64,000 nucleotides of DNA from Helicobacter brantae (lineage in GTDB: Bacteria > Campylobacterota > Campylobacteria > Campylobacterales > Helicobacteraceae). This document shows, piece after piece, positions 34,370-43,729 of this stretch. Location of the stretch: contig NZ_NXLV01000003.1 in assembly GCF_003364205.1 (NCBI RefSeq), positions 84,695-148,694 of the forward strand. Reading direction: 5' to 3'. The position numbers and the translations under genes were made by a program. How positions within the stretch are numbered: position 1 is the first letter of the stretch; each line of letters begins with the position of its first letter. The notes under the pieces were generated by a model. The model did no database searches. It worked only from the letters and a program-made list of their open reading frames with translations, and had not been told where the DNA came from.

Positions 34370-35110
34370 TTATTCCTCAAACAACTCTGTGGGGTCGATT
34401 TTGAATTGAAGCATATTGGCAGTTTTTGCCCCACTATCTCCACCCTTTCGTTGGATTAGCACCCTTGCAAAGTGGATTGAACCTCTTGGAGAGATACTTA
34501 TCTCTCCAAAGACATAATGGTTGAGAACCTCACTAATATTTTTGAGAATCCACCGAGCGTTGGTTGGGGTTTTTTGAGCGACTAGAACCCATTCTGCACT
34601 AAACTCTCCTCTGCCCTTGATAATGTCTGTGAGAATCATAATTTTGTTTTGATTGAGCCACTCTAGGAGTTTGCTTTGCTCTTGGACTGAAAACTCTGTG
34701 GCAAACATTCTGCGTTTGTCTTTGGGGTTGGCTATATATGGTGGTTTTTCTCCTGTAAAATATTTTAAAAGTTCCACAATCTCACTTGGAATATCCCATA
34801 GTTTTGCATAATTATCCACCCAACGCTTATCAATTTGGTTGAATCCTTTTTTATTGCTCACCAGTTTGACTTGAATGTTTTGAATATCAATGGCTTTTTT
34901 AAGTTTGATTTGGATTTGGACATTCAAGTCGGCTTTGTGTCCTGAAATCACAATGGCTTTAACCCATTCAATTTATTCTAATCTGTATTGCATTATCTCT
35001 AGCCAAAGTTGGGCTTCATTGTCGTTTTGCCAATGATTGAACTTATTGGCAATTTCTTTTTCATTCAAAAACCCTGTTTTTGCAATCTGACTGCCTGAAA
35101 TCTTAGTCAT
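34370..35110 (-). pseudogene. Type II restriction endonuclease, HinP1I-like (GCGC), nonsense-disrupted
   Basis: From ATG 35110 the frame reads MTKISGSQIAKTGFLNEKE and onward but hits TAA at codon 46 (34973-34975), then continues in the same frame to 34370. Read through, it is 246 codons, and most positions match R.HinP1I as I remember it (247 aa; GNEKDIA-like start, QVKLVSNK-GFNQIDK, ARWILKNI, RGSI-F-RV, IQRKGGD, ANMLQFKIDPTELF). The TAA lies where HinP1I has Glu, so one G-to-T change (GAA to TAA) explains it. The catalytic D, 18 residues, QVK pattern is intact; the Ser before Asp is Ala here. A GTG at 34951 could start a fragment lacking 53 residues. The intact methyltransferase is upstream, overlapping 8 bases. 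Confidence 0.82.
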
Positions 35111-36056
35111 TGTCATACTCCTTGATTTTTTTTCCTATCGCTTCAATCACAGGCACACTCATTGCATTGCCTACTTGGGAGAGAATTTTGTTTTCGATAT
35201 TTTTTAGATTTTTTATTTTTTCTGCCAAGTTTTTAGGGAATCCTTGCAAAAGTAGCCCCTCATATGAGCTGAGTTTTTTGAGTTTTTTATCTTTTGTATA
35301 GAGGATTCCGTGTCGTCCTGTTCTGAGGGTGGGGACTTTTTGGGGGTAGATTCGACAATCACTTTGTCTTGTGTCAATCACATTGTAATCTTCTTGCAAA
35401 ATCTCTTCAAGATTGATTTTTCCTTTGTTATAAGCATTGTTGAGGTATTTGATAAAGGTGGGGTTTTGTATATCAAACTCTTCTGTCTCATCACACAAAA
35501 ACTCCTCTATTTTTCCCTCTCCACTCTCTTGGGGAAAGTCAAAAGGGTGAGTATAAAGCTCATTTTTTATCCCCACGATATAAATCCTCTCTCTCATCTG
35601 TGGCAAACCAAAATCAAGACTATTTAACACCCTATATCTCACAATGTAGCCCAAAGCAGTGAGAGAATCTACAATAGTCTGAAGTGTTTTTCCACGATTG
35701 TGATTGAGCAATCCTTTGACATTTTCTAAGAGAAAAAATGGAGGATTTTTAGCTTGAAGGATATTTTGGATTCCAAAAATGATTTGCCCTCTATCATCGC
35801 TAAATCCTTCTCTTTTTCCCACAATACTGAAGGTTTGACAAGGAAAACCTGCGATGAGATACCTAAAATCAGGGAGGGTGCTAGGCTCAATTTTCATCAA
35901 ATCTCCAAAATTTTGATAATTCCCAAAAAATAGCTCATAGGTTTTTGCAGGATTTGGATCAATTTCACTATGCCCTACACACTCTAAACCACAATGCTCT
36001 AATCCCAATCTTCCTCCCCCAATCCCAGAGCAAAAATCAAAAAATGTATTTTTCAT
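35103..36056 (-). CDS. DNA cytosine-5 methyltransferase, HhaI-like (likely GCGC)
   Basis: 317 aa, close to M.HhaI in length. Motif I is FFDFCSGIGGGRLGLE, motif IV is AGFPCQTFSIVGKREGFSDDRG with the catalytic Cys, motif VI is LLENVKGLL, motif VIII is GLPQMRERIYIVGI, and the C-terminal motifs IX-X include LLLQGFPKNL and QVGNAMSVPVIEAIG. The neighbouring HinP1I-like nuclease remnant points to GCGC as its target; the target-recognition region (about residues 200-260) would need testing. Its ATG overlaps the rarA stop (ATGA), so it is placed in the cbpA-hspR-rarA transcription unit. With the nuclease broken it probably acts as an orphan methylase. Confidence 0.88.
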   Translation of the reverse strand: MKNTFFDFCSGIGGGRLGLEHCGLECVGHSEIDPNPAKTYELFFGNYQNFGDLMKIEPSTLPDFRYLIAGFPCQTFSIVGKREGFSDDRGQIIFGIQNILQAKNPPFFLLENVKGLLNHNRGKTLQTIVDSLTALGYIVRYRVLNSLDFGLPQMRERIYIVGIKNELYTHPFDFPQESGEGKIEEFLCDETEEFDIQNPTFIKYLNNAYNKGKINLEEILQEDYNVIDTRQSDCRIYPQKVPTLRTGRHGILYTKDKKLKKLSSYEGLLLQGFPKNLAEKIKNLKNIENKILSQVGNAMSVPVIEAIGKKIKEYDND

Positions 36057-37228
36057 CTCTTCCCTCTAATTTTCTCTAGCCACTCATTAAGCGTTTTCTC
36101 ATACCCTTTAGAAGTTTTTTGGACAAACTCCAAAGGAGTGGAGAGATAGGGTTGCTCTACCCACCCTCCAAAGTCGTGGGGATAGAGATAGTTTGGGCTA
36201 GAGGGGAGGATATTTGAGGGGATAGGAAGAGGGGGATTGGCTTTAAGATATTCCATTGCCTTATCAATGGCTTCATAGGCTGTATTGCTTTTGGGGGAAC
36301 TTGCAAGATAGATGACACATTGGGCTAAGATGATTCTTGCTTCAGGATAGCCGATTTTCCTCACAGCTTGAAGTGTGCTGACTGCAAGGTTTAGGGCATT
36401 GGGATTGGCATTGCCAATATCCTCACTTGCAAAGATGACAAGTCTTCTGGCGATAAATTCTGCACTCTCTCCACTCTCAATAATCCTAGCCAAATAGTAA
36501 ATCCCCGCATTCTCATCACTCCCTCTAATAGATTTAATCAACGCACTTGAGAGATTATAATGTGTATCATCTTCACTCACCCCCTCACTCATCGCATTTG
36601 GACGCAAAGATTTTAGAGTTTCAAGTGTAATAGGGGTGCTAAATGAAGCAAGATCAAGGAGATTGAGCATTGCCCTTGCATCTCCACTACTTGAGCTGAT
36701 AAGATAATCCTCCACCTCTTGCTCTATTTTAAGATTCACTACCCTCAAAGCTCTCTCTAGCAATACCCTCATCTCTTGTTTGCTTAGGGGAGAGAATTCG
36801 TAAATAAAACTCCTAGAGCGAATGGCGTTGGTGAGAGAAAAAGTGGGGTTAAGGGTGCTTGAGGCAAGGATATGGGCAAGATTATCTTCCATTATAGGAA
36901 GTAGGGCTTCTTGCTGAGTTTTGCTCAATCGATGCACTTCATCGATGAAGATTACAGGCTTGAGCAAAGAGTTTGGCGTGATGATTTTCCTCAAATCCTC
37001 AAGTTTAAAATGTGTGGCATTAAGTTCATAAAACTCACTCCCCACGCTTTGAGAGAGAATCCTAGCTAGGCTTGTTTTCCCACTCCCTGGCGGTCCATAG
37101 AAGATACAATGGGGCAAAATCCCCTTACTTATGGCTTTGTAGAGTGGAGTGTGTTTGCCGATGATATGGCTCTGCCCCACAAAATCTTCTAGTTTGCTAG
37201 GGCGAAGAAGAGAGGAGAGATTTTTCAT
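36053..37228 (-). CDS. rarA: Replication-associated recombination protein A
   Basis: AAA+ ATPase of the RarA/MgsA/WRNIP1 family, 391 aa. Walker A is GPPGSGKTSLA, Walker B VIFIDEVHRLSK, sensor region LASSTLNPTFSLTNAIRSR, and the C-terminal tetramerisation domain includes FASEDIGNANPNAL and YPEARIILAQCVIYLASSPKSN. It acts at stalled forks. ATGA overlap with hspR upstream; the order cbpA-hspR-rarA is the one I recall from H. pylori. Confidence 0.93.
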   Translation of the reverse strand: MKNLSSLLRPSKLEDFVGQSHIIGKHTPLYKAISKGILPHCIFYGPPGSGKTSLARILSQSVGSEFYELNATHFKLEDLRKIITPNSLLKPVIFIDEVHRLSKTQQEALLPIMEDNLAHILASSTLNPTFSLTNAIRSRSFIYEFSPLSKQEMRVLLERALRVVNLKIEQEVEDYLISSSSGDARAMLNLLDLASFSTPITLETLKSLRPNAMSEGVSEDDTHYNLSSALIKSIRGSDENAGIYYLARIIESGESAEFIARRLVIFASEDIGNANPNALNLAVSTLQAVRKIGYPEARIILAQCVIYLASSPKSNTAYEAIDKAMEYLKANPPLPIPSNILPSSPNYLYPHDFGGWVEQPYLSTPLEFVQKTSKGYEKTLNEWLEKIRGKR

Positions 37229-37575
37229 TTCTTCAAAATGATTTCATAAGAGCTTTGTTTGAGCGTTACAGACTTTGGCTTGGGGCTTGGGGCTTGGGCT
37301 TTTAGCTCTTCAGTGAGTGCATCAAGCTCATCTAATCGCTCTTTAAGTCTTAAGATGATATCCACTCCTGCAAGATTCACTCCCAAATCCCTTGTAAGGC
37401 GTAAAATGGTTTTAATCTTGTCGATATCCCTTTGAGAATACAATCGCATTTTGCCATCGGTTCTACCTGGTTGGATTAATCCCTCTTTTTCGTATTGTCT
37501 TAGGGTTTGAGGGTGGATTTCTAGGATTTTTGCCACAACGCTAATGAGATATACAGGTTCATCATAACTATACAT
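37225..37575 (-). CDS. hspR: Heat-shock repressor HspR (MerR family)
   Basis: 116 aa MerR-type regulator. The winged helix reads YLISVVAKILEIHPQTLRQYEKEGLIQPGRTDGKMRLYSQRDIDKI, with a dimerising coiled coil after residue 60. In H. pylori HspR represses cbpA-hspR-rarA, groES-groEL and hrcA-grpE-dnaK. It sits directly after cbpA (no gap) and so is autoregulated from the promoter at 38540-38567, where a HAIR-like inverted repeat is present. The basic C-terminal tail (KPKSVTLKQ) is usual. Confidence 0.92.
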   Translation of the reverse strand: MYSYDEPVYLISVVAKILEIHPQTLRQYEKEGLIQPGRTDGKMRLYSQRDIDKIKTILRLTRDLGVNLAGVDIILRLKERLDELDALTEELKAQAPSPKPKSVTLKQSSYEIILKK

Positions 37576-38469
37576 TTATAACTCCTTTTCAAGTAGTTTG
37601 ACAAGCTCAGGGGAGAGTGAGCTAATGCTTGGCATTATGATATTGGCTTTGAGATAGAGATCGCCCTTTGCTCCACTCTTGCGATTGATTGCTCCTAGCT
37701 CTTTAAGTCGGAATCTTTGGTTGTTTTTCACGCCTTGAGGGATTTTGAGCTTGACTTCTTTATGCAATGTTTGCACTTCCACACTCCCTCCAAAAAGTGC
37801 TGTTTTTAGGGGGATATCAAAAGATTTGATAAGATCATCACCCTCTCGCTCATAGCTTTCATCTTTTGCTACCCTAACTTTAAGAAGCAAATCCCCACTA
37901 TATCCTCCATTGCTTCTTCCCTTGCCTTTGAGTCGGATTGTTTCATTGTCTTTGATTCCTGCAGGGATTTTGATATCAAAGTTGTTGTAGTGATATTTTC
38001 CCCCTAGAATTGCTGTGGAGAATGGGATAGTGATTGAGTCCTGCAAATCAAGATTGGGAGTGCCAAACCCTCCAAATCCTCCTCCACCAAAGCCACCAAA
38101 CCCTCCCCCAAAGCTCTCAAATCCCCCAAAACTACCTCTACCACCCCTTGAGCTAAATCCTCCCCCACTTCCAAAGATTTGAGAGAGAATATCATCAAGA
38201 TTTACCCCATTTGCTCCTGCACCTCGTGTGAAGTCGCTAAAGTTTTGTCCCCCAAACATTCCATCGCCAAATTGATCGTATTGTGCCTTTTTATTCTCAT
38301 CACTTAAGATTTCATAGGCTGCATTGATTTCTTTAAACTTCTCTTCTGCTCCTGCTTCTTTGTTGATATCAGGGTGATATTTGCGTGCAAGACGGCGATA
38401 AGCCTTTTTGATCTCATCCATACTTGCATTTTCACTGACTTCTAATGTGCTATAAAGACTTTTTGCCAT
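37576..38469 (-). CDS. cbpA: Co-chaperone CbpA (class II DnaJ)
   Basis: 297 aa. N-terminal J domain with the HPD motif (RKYHPDINK), a Gly/Phe-rich region (about residues 75-135, very high Gly), then two C-terminal substrate-binding barrels ([58 protein letters not shown]). There is no zinc-finger domain, hence class II/CbpA. First gene of the HspR-controlled operon; ATG at 38469 with AGGAG upstream. Confidence 0.92.
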   Translation of the reverse strand: MAKSLYSTLEVSENASMDEIKKAYRRLARKYHPDINKEAGAEEKFKEINAAYEILSDENKKAQYDQFGDGMFGGQNFSDFTRGAGANGVNLDDILSQIFGSGGGFSSRGGRGSFGGFESFGGGFGGFGGGGFGGFGTPNLDLQDSITIPFSTAILGGKYHYNNFDIKIPAGIKDNETIRLKGKGRSNGGYSGDLLLKVRVAKDESYEREGDDLIKSFDIPLKTALFGGSVEVQTLHKEVKLKIPQGVKNNQRFRLKELGAINRKSGAKGDLYLKANIIMPSISSLSPELVKLLEKEL

Positions 38470-38539
38470 AATTTACTCCTAAACTTTTTTGTAAAATTAT
38501 TATGTTTTTTCAAATATTTTTTCAATATTTAAGCGTTAT

Positions 38540-38567
38540 TGTATAATAAAACTTTAGTATATGTCAA
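38540..38567 (-). promoter_or_regulatory. cbpA-hspR-rarA promoter
   Basis: On the minus strand TTGACA (38562-38567) and TATACA (38540-38545) are separated by 16 bases, about 70 bases before the cbpA ATG. A good -35 is uncommon in this phylum, which helps the call. Confidence 0.55.
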
Positions 38568-38572
38568 TCAAG
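38552..38572. promoter_or_regulatory. HspR operator, HAIR-like inverted repeat
   Basis: CTTTAGT, 7 bases, AATCAAG. The known HAIR element is CTTGAGT-N7-ACTCAAG; each half-site here differs at one position and the spacing is exact. It overlaps the -35 box of the cbpA promoter, the place for repression, and the operon encodes HspR. Confidence 0.65.
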
Positions 38573-38603
38573 TTTTATGAATCTAAAATGATAAGGATAG
38601 AGA

Positions 38604-39302
38604 ATGATTGATTTTTCTCCCTATATTGATGAAAACTACGCCCTTTTTGCTTCCAAAATTGTTCGCACTCGCTACCCACTTTTGGGCGTGAGAATGCCGA
38701 TTTTACATAGGATAAGCAAAGAGCTAGATAAACAAGAGAGAGAAAAAATGCTTACTCTCATCTCTCAAGAACTCTCTTGTGAGGAGTGGATAATCCTTGG
38801 AGATATTCTGGCTTTAGAGCTAAAAGAGATGAAGGCAAGGGATTGGTGGGAGTTTGCAAGAGCATATTTGGAGAGGATAGATAGTTGGAATTATGTGGAT
38901 AATCTCTTCTCTCAATTGCGTTGGATTAAAGGCAAAAAATACGCCTCTATTTATAAAAAGTTGCATTCTTTGCTCCTTAGAGAGTTGTATTGTGATGAGG
39001 AATTTGTGTTGCGTTTTGTGATAATGATGCTCACTCGCTACTATCCTCAAAGCCTTACAGAGCTTCTTGATCGAATCTGTGATTTGGGTGAGGATACTCC
39101 CTACTACCTCAAAATGGGAGCTTCTTGGGCGATAAGTGAAATTTTTCTCAAAGAGAGGCAAAGAATCCTCTCTTTGCTTCAATCCCAAAGACTCTCCCCC
39201 AGTATCCAATCCCTTAGTATGCGTAAGATTTGTGAGAGCAAACAAGTGGGAGAGGAGAGCAAGGCTTTGATTAAATCTCTAAGGAGAAGTTATGCAAACT
39301 AA
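38604..39302 (+). CDS. DNA alkylation repair protein, AlkD-like
   Basis: 232 aa, all-helical HEAT-like protein. The pattern FASKIVRTRYPLLGVRMPILHRISKEL, EEWIILGDILALELKE, IDSWNYVDNLFSQL and ...YLKMGASWAISEIFLK corresponds to AlkC/AlkD-type alkylpurine glycosylases (YFLGVR-P, D-WD--D, Y---A-AW). These remove 3- and 7-alkylpurines. It is divergent from cbpA, and the 3' end overlaps addA by 11 bases. Confidence 0.75.
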   Translation: MIDFSPYIDENYALFASKIVRTRYPLLGVRMPILHRISKELDKQEREKMLTLISQELSCEEWIILGDILALELKEMKARDWWEFARAYLERIDSWNYVDNLFSQLRWIKGKKYASIYKKLHSLLLRELYCDEEFVLRFVIMMLTRYYPQSLTELLDRICDLGEDTPYYLKMGASWAISEIFLKERQRILSLLQSQRLSPSIQSLSMRKICESKQVGEESKALIKSLRRSYAN

Positions 39303-42099
39303 ACAATTCATCACAATGCAAGCCTCAGCAGGGAGTGGTAAGACTTATGCCCTAGCGTGTCGGTATGTGTATCTTTTGCTTGAGGGTGCAAAGGTGGGAG
39401 AGATTTTAAGCCTTACTTTCACCAATAAAGCAGCCAATGAGATGAGGGCTAGGATTGCTTACTTTTTGCAGATTCTAGGAAGTGAAGATTTGCAATCAAG
39501 CAAAGAGTTGAGCGATAGAGAGGGGGTGCTAAAGACTTTGGAGCAAGAGTATAGTTTGCAGAGAGAAAAAATCATCGCTCTCTCCCCCTCACTTTTGCAA
39601 AACTTCTATGCCTCAACGCCCAAAATTATGACAATTGATGCGTTTTTGAACTCCATTGTGAAGCGATTTTGTTGGTATATGGGTGTGCCTCATAGCTTTG
39701 AGCTAAAAGATATGAATCAAGAGGAGATTTACTCCCACTTCTTCTCTTCCCTCTCTCAAAAACAAAAAGACTTATTTTTGCAAATCTGCTTCACTCAGGG
39801 CAAAAATATTTCTAGTGTTTTAGAGATGATAGAAAAAGTGGAGATGAATTATCCTAAGAGCTTCAAAGAGAGGGTTTATGGGGATTTAGAAGAAGTCAAA
39901 GAGAAGGCAGTAGAGGTGGGGAGAGAGATTGCTAAAATGATTTTAGAACACCCCAAAAGCTCGGCTTCAGCCAAAAAATATGCTCAATTTGGCGATTTTG
40001 AAGAGTTGCTTTCAAGAGGGTGGATAAAAGATGGCAGTGAATACCATTATTTTAAAGCACTCAAACTCTCTACCCCTCTTTTTGATAAGCTCAAAGGCAT
40101 TCTCAAAAAATATTATGCAATCAAAGAATCGCTTTTTTTGGATTTTTTGCAAACCTTTTGCTCCTTGTATCAAAAAAGCAAAGATTGGTATATCAAGCAT
40201 CATCAAAGCCTAAGCTTTGATGATATTACAAAGAAGTGTTATGCCCTTTTGTGTGGGGAGAGGGTGGGGAGAGATTTTTTCTACTTTAGATTAGATGACA
40301 AAATTTCTCATATTCTGCTTGATGAGTTTCAAGATACAAGTGTAATGCAATACAAACTCCTCTATCCTCTCATTGATGAGATTTGTTCAGGAGAGGGGAG
40401 AGTGGGAGAGAGAAGTTTTTTTGTAGTGGGGGATCAAAAGCAAAGCATTTATAAATTTCGTGGGGGAGAGGGGCGATTGATGGAAGATGTGAGGGAGCAT
40501 TTTTCACTTCAAAGACAAAATCTTGATACAAATTATCGTAGTGCAAAAGAGATTGTAGAGTTTGTCAATGAGATTTTTCAATCTCAATATAGCCACTACA
40601 TTCCCCAAAAAAGCAAAAAAGAGGGAGGATATGTATATATTTTTGAGAGCATTGAGGCAAAAGAAGAGGGCAAAGAAAAAGCCCTCTCTCAAATCAAAGA
40701 CACAATCACCTCTCTCCTCTCTCTTGGAGCAAGACTAGAGGATATTGCTATCTTGGCATTTTGTAATCAAGATGTGCTAGAGGTGGGAGATTTTCTCAAA
40801 AACTATTATGAAAATATCATCACTGAAGAAAGTATTTCTTTGGATAAAAAAAGAGATGCTCAAATCATCCTCAATGCCCTGCAATACTCCAAAAATCGCT
40901 TTGAGGGAGTGGAAGATGAGCTTTTGAGGGCAAGACTTGCCAAACTTTTGGGGCGTGGGATTGATGAGGTGGTGGAGAGTGTGGCGTGGAGAAGTGAGGG
41001 GATTGCAAGTTTGGTGTATGAAGTGATTTTATTCTATGGGCTTGATTCTTTGGAAGCTCAAAGGGTGTTAGAGATTGCTTGTGGGTGCAAGGATTTGCAA
41101 GAATTATTTGAGGGCGTGAGAGAAAGCAAGGGGGGAGAAGAGGAGAGTGAGGGCTTAAGGGTGCTAACCATTCACAAATCCAAAGGCTTGGAGTTCAAAC
41201 ACCTTATAGTTCTTGATCGTCTAGGAGGGAAAAACTATGCTCAAGAAAAAATCCTTTGCCACTATGACAAAGAGCTTAATGGTGTGCTTTTTATCTCAGA
41301 GAGTGGGAGAGAGAGTGTAGATGAGGTATTTGCTTATGTCAAAAGTGAGGAAGATAAAAAAAGTGAAATTGAGAAAAAAAATGTGCTTTATGTCGCATTG
41401 ACTAGGGCGTGTGAGAGTTTGTGGATTATGCCTATTGTCCCTCAAAGAGGGGGGAGTGAGTTTGCATTGCTTAATCTTGTCGATAAAGAGGGGGAGATTT
41501 TGGTGCAAAGAGAGAGAGGGAAGCTAGAGATTACCCGCAATGATTCAAATCCCATTCAAAAAAGAAGCAAGATTCTTGTAGAGCAAAAGGATTTTGGACG
41601 CCAAGAGGGTTATATCCAATCTCTCTCTTTGCCCTATAAACCCAATCATATTCCCTCAATTAAAAAAGGTGAAGCATTTCATAAAGCATTAGAGATGTAT
41701 TTGGGGTATCATATAAAAAGAGAAGAAATAAAAGATTTTTTAGATAACCATTATGGACTTTATCTAAGTGAAGTGGAAAAAAGGGACATTTTGGAATCAT
41801 TAGAAAAAATCTATACACTTCTTGTAAAGGAATTTCATTTTAGTGAGTTAAAAACTGAAATTTCCTTTATGCTAGAAAACAAACTTTATAGAATAGATTG
41901 TCTGCTCCTTGACAAAGATGAGAGAGGAGAGGTGCAAAAGGCTGTTGTGCTTGATTATAAAAGTGGAGGAGAAAATCACTCTTATCAAGAGCAAATGAGC
42001 AACTACATTGGCTTTGTCAAATCTCAATTTGATAATGCAAAAGTAGAGGGGTATCTAGTCTATAAAGATCGTTTTGAGCTTGTCAAGATTGACATATAG
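39292..42099 (+). CDS. addA: AddA-like helicase-nuclease (RecB family)
   Basis: 935 aa UvrD/RecB-type helicase with a C-terminal nuclease. Walker A is ASAGSGKTYALACRYV, motif Ia LTFTNKAANEMRARI, motif II LLDEFQDTS, motif III VGDQKQSIYKFRGG, motifs V/VI VLTIHKSKGLEFKHLIVLD and NVLYVALTRACESLWI. The nuclease module ends with VVLDYKSGG preceded by RIDCLLLD. With AddB it repairs double-strand breaks; addB is not in the window. It begins the block conserved with H. pylori. Confidence 0.88.
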   Translation: MQTKQFITMQASAGSGKTYALACRYVYLLLEGAKVGEILSLTFTNKAANEMRARIAYFLQILGSEDLQSSKELSDREGVLKTLEQEYSLQREKIIALSPSLLQNFYASTPKIMTIDAFLNSIVKRFCWYMGVPHSFELKDMNQEEIYSHFFSSLSQKQKDLFLQICFTQGKNISSVLEMIEKVEMNYPKSFKERVYGDLEEVKEKAVEVGREIAKMILEHPKSSASAKKYAQFGDFEELLSRGWIKDGSEYHYFKALKLSTPLFDKLKGILKKYYAIKESLFLDFLQTFCSLYQKSKDWYIKHHQSLSFDDITKKCYALLCGERVGRDFFYFRLDDKISHILLDEFQDTSVMQYKLLYPLIDEICSGEGRVGERSFFVVGDQKQSIYKFRGGEGRLMEDVREHFSLQRQNLDTNYRSAKEIVEFVNEIFQSQYSHYIPQKSKKEGGYVYIFESIEAKEEGKEKALSQIKDTITSLLSLGARLEDIAILAFCNQDVLEVGDFLKNYYENIITEESISLDKKRDAQIILNALQYSKNRFEGVEDELLRARLAKLLGRGIDEVVESVAWRSEGIASLVYEVILFYGLDSLEAQRVLEIACGCKDLQELFEGVRESKGGEEESEGLRVLTIHKSKGLEFKHLIVLDRLGGKNYAQEKILCHYDKELNGVLFISESGRESVDEVFAYVKSEEDKKSEIEKKNVLYVALTRACESLWIMPIVPQRGGSEFALLNLVDKEGEILVQRERGKLEITRNDSNPIQKRSKILVEQKDFGRQEGYIQSLSLPYKPNHIPSIKKGEAFHKALEMYLGYHIKREEIKDFLDNHYGLYLSEVEKRDILESLEKIYTLLVKEFHFSELKTEISFMLENKLYRIDCLLLDKDERGEVQKAVVLDYKSGGENHSYQEQMSNYIGFVKSQFDNAKVEGYLVYKDRFELVKIDI

Positions 42100-42109
42100 G
42101 AGGAGAGAT

Positions 42110-43423
42110 TTGATTAAAGCGTTTCAGAGAATTATTCACGCAGAGAGTTTTGGTGGGATTTTTTTGTTTGTTTGTGCCTTGCTTGCAATGATTGTGGCAA
42201 ATAGCCCTTGGGGAGAGGCATATTTTGAGTTATGGCATCAAAAGCTAGGGATTGCTTATGGAGAAAATGGCTATCTTGGTTTTAGTTTGCATTTGTGGAT
42301 TAATGATGTGTTGATGAGCTTTTTCTTTTTGATGGTGGGGCTAGAGATTAAGCGAGAGTTTCTCTATGGTGGGCTTTCAGGATTCAAAAAAGCTGCTTTC
42401 CCTGCAATTGCAGCTATTGGAGGAATGATTGTCCCTGCTATTATTTATATCATCTTTAATGCTGGGACTCCCACAGCTCACGGATTTGGAATCCCAATGG
42501 CGACAGACATTGCTTTTGCTTTGGGTGTGGTGTTGCTTCTAGGCAAAAGAGTTCCTGCTTCACTTAAGCTTTTTTTGGTAACTTTGGCAGTGGTTGATGA
42601 TTTGGGTGCGATTGTTGTGATTGCGATTTTTTATAGCAGTGGCGTTTCTCTCTTTTGGCTTTTATGCTCAGCCTTTTTAGTAGGTGTGCTTGTCGCACTC
42701 AATTATGCAGGAGTTCGCTCACTTATCCCCTATCTTCTTGTAGGAGTGGTATTGTGGTTTTGCACACACGAGAGTGGAATCCACGCGACAATTTCAGCAG
42801 TTGTTTTGGCATTTTGTATTCCCACAGAGCCAAAGATGAAGCCTCAAGCTTTTATGGAAAAGATAGATGAAGAGATCAAACACTTCTCTCATAGTGAAAA
42901 AGAGCGTGAAAATGTTTTACTCACTGAAGAGCAAATCCACCAAGTAGAGGGAATGAAAAAAGCAATCTCTCAAGTGCAAAGCCCACTCTCAAAACTTGAG
43001 CATTTCTTGCATTCTTACTCAACCTATTTGATTATGCCTCTTTTTGCATTTGCCAATGCAGGGGTAAGCATTCAGGGGGGAAGTATAGATTTTAGCTCTA
43101 GCCATATTATCTATGGTGTGGCATTAGGTTTGATTGTCGGAAAGCCTGTGGGGATTTTTGCTTTGACATTTTTGTGTGAGAAGCTAGGAATTGCTTCAAG
43201 ACCTGAGGGGCTATCTTGGAGTTATATCTTTGGTGCAGGAATGCTTGCAGGGATTGGTTTTACAATGTCAATGTTTGTCTCAAATCTTGCTTTTATCGAA
43301 GCTTCTTATGTGGATATTGCAAAAATTTCTATCCTTTGCTCCTCATTATTGGCAGGAATTTTAGGAAGTATTACCCTTTTGTTTTTAGGTAAGAAAACTA
43401 ATGTGCTAAAATCCCAAGCTTAA
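42110..43423 (+). CDS. nhaA: Na+/H+ antiporter NhaA
   Basis: 437 aa from TTG 42110, which has AGGAGGAG at ideal spacing; an earlier TTG (42074) lies inside addA. The membrane domain has ATDIAFALGVVLLLG and VVDDLGAIVVIAIF with the two Asp of the ion site, plus AGIGFTMSMFVSNLAF. As in H. pylori NhaA, a charged insert lies in the middle (about residues 255-310, KIDEEIKHFSHSEKERENVLLTEEQ in part). It exports sodium and controls pH. Confidence 0.93.
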   Translation: MIKAFQRIIHAESFGGIFLFVCALLAMIVANSPWGEAYFELWHQKLGIAYGENGYLGFSLHLWINDVLMSFFFLMVGLEIKREFLYGGLSGFKKAAFPAIAAIGGMIVPAIIYIIFNAGTPTAHGFGIPMATDIAFALGVVLLLGKRVPASLKLFLVTLAVVDDLGAIVVIAIFYSSGVSLFWLLCSAFLVGVLVALNYAGVRSLIPYLLVGVVLWFCTHESGIHATISAVVLAFCIPTEPKMKPQAFMEKIDEEIKHFSHSEKERENVLLTEEQIHQVEGMKKAISQVQSPLSKLEHFLHSYSTYLIMPLFAFANAGVSIQGGSIDFSSSHIIYGVALGLIVGKPVGIFALTFLCEKLGIASRPEGLSWSYIFGAGMLAGIGFTMSMFVSNLAFIEASYVDIAKISILCSSLLAGILGSITLLFLGKKTNVLKSQA

Positions 43424-43444
43424 TTTCAATACAAAGGATACTCT

Positions 43445-43723
43445 ATGCAAGAAACTCAAGGTGCAATGGGGATTTTGACTTCTCTTATCCCTTTTATCGC
43501 AATTTTTGCGATTTTTTATTTTCTGTTTATTCGCCCACAGAAAAAACAACAAAAGAAACACAAAGAAATGCTTGAAGCACTTCAAGCAGGAGATAAGGTG
43601 GTTTCTTATGGTGGAATTATGTGTGAAATTGTCAAAAAAGAAGACAATTACTTCCTTGTTCGCTCAGGGGAAAGCACAATGAAGCTTGTCAAGGAATATA
43701 TTGCTTATAAAGTTGAGCAATAA
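43445..43723 (+). CDS. yajC: Preprotein translocase subunit YajC
   Basis: 92 aa, one membrane helix (about residues 10-32) containing FLFIRPQKKQQKKHKEM, the family signature, then a small cytosolic domain (GDKVVSYGGIMCEIVKK). Partner of SecDF. secD starts 6 bases after its stop. Confidence 0.95.
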   Translation: MQETQGAMGILTSLIPFIAIFAIFYFLFIRPQKKQQKKHKEMLEALQAGDKVVSYGGIMCEIVKKEDNYFLVRSGESTMKLVKEYIAYKVEQ

Positions 43724-43729
43724 GTATCT

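Noticed and set aside
34370..34951. Short restriction endonuclease starting at GTG 34951 as an intact gene
   Set aside because: The same frame continues upstream past one TAA to a start overlapping the methyltransferase, matching the full HinP1I length.
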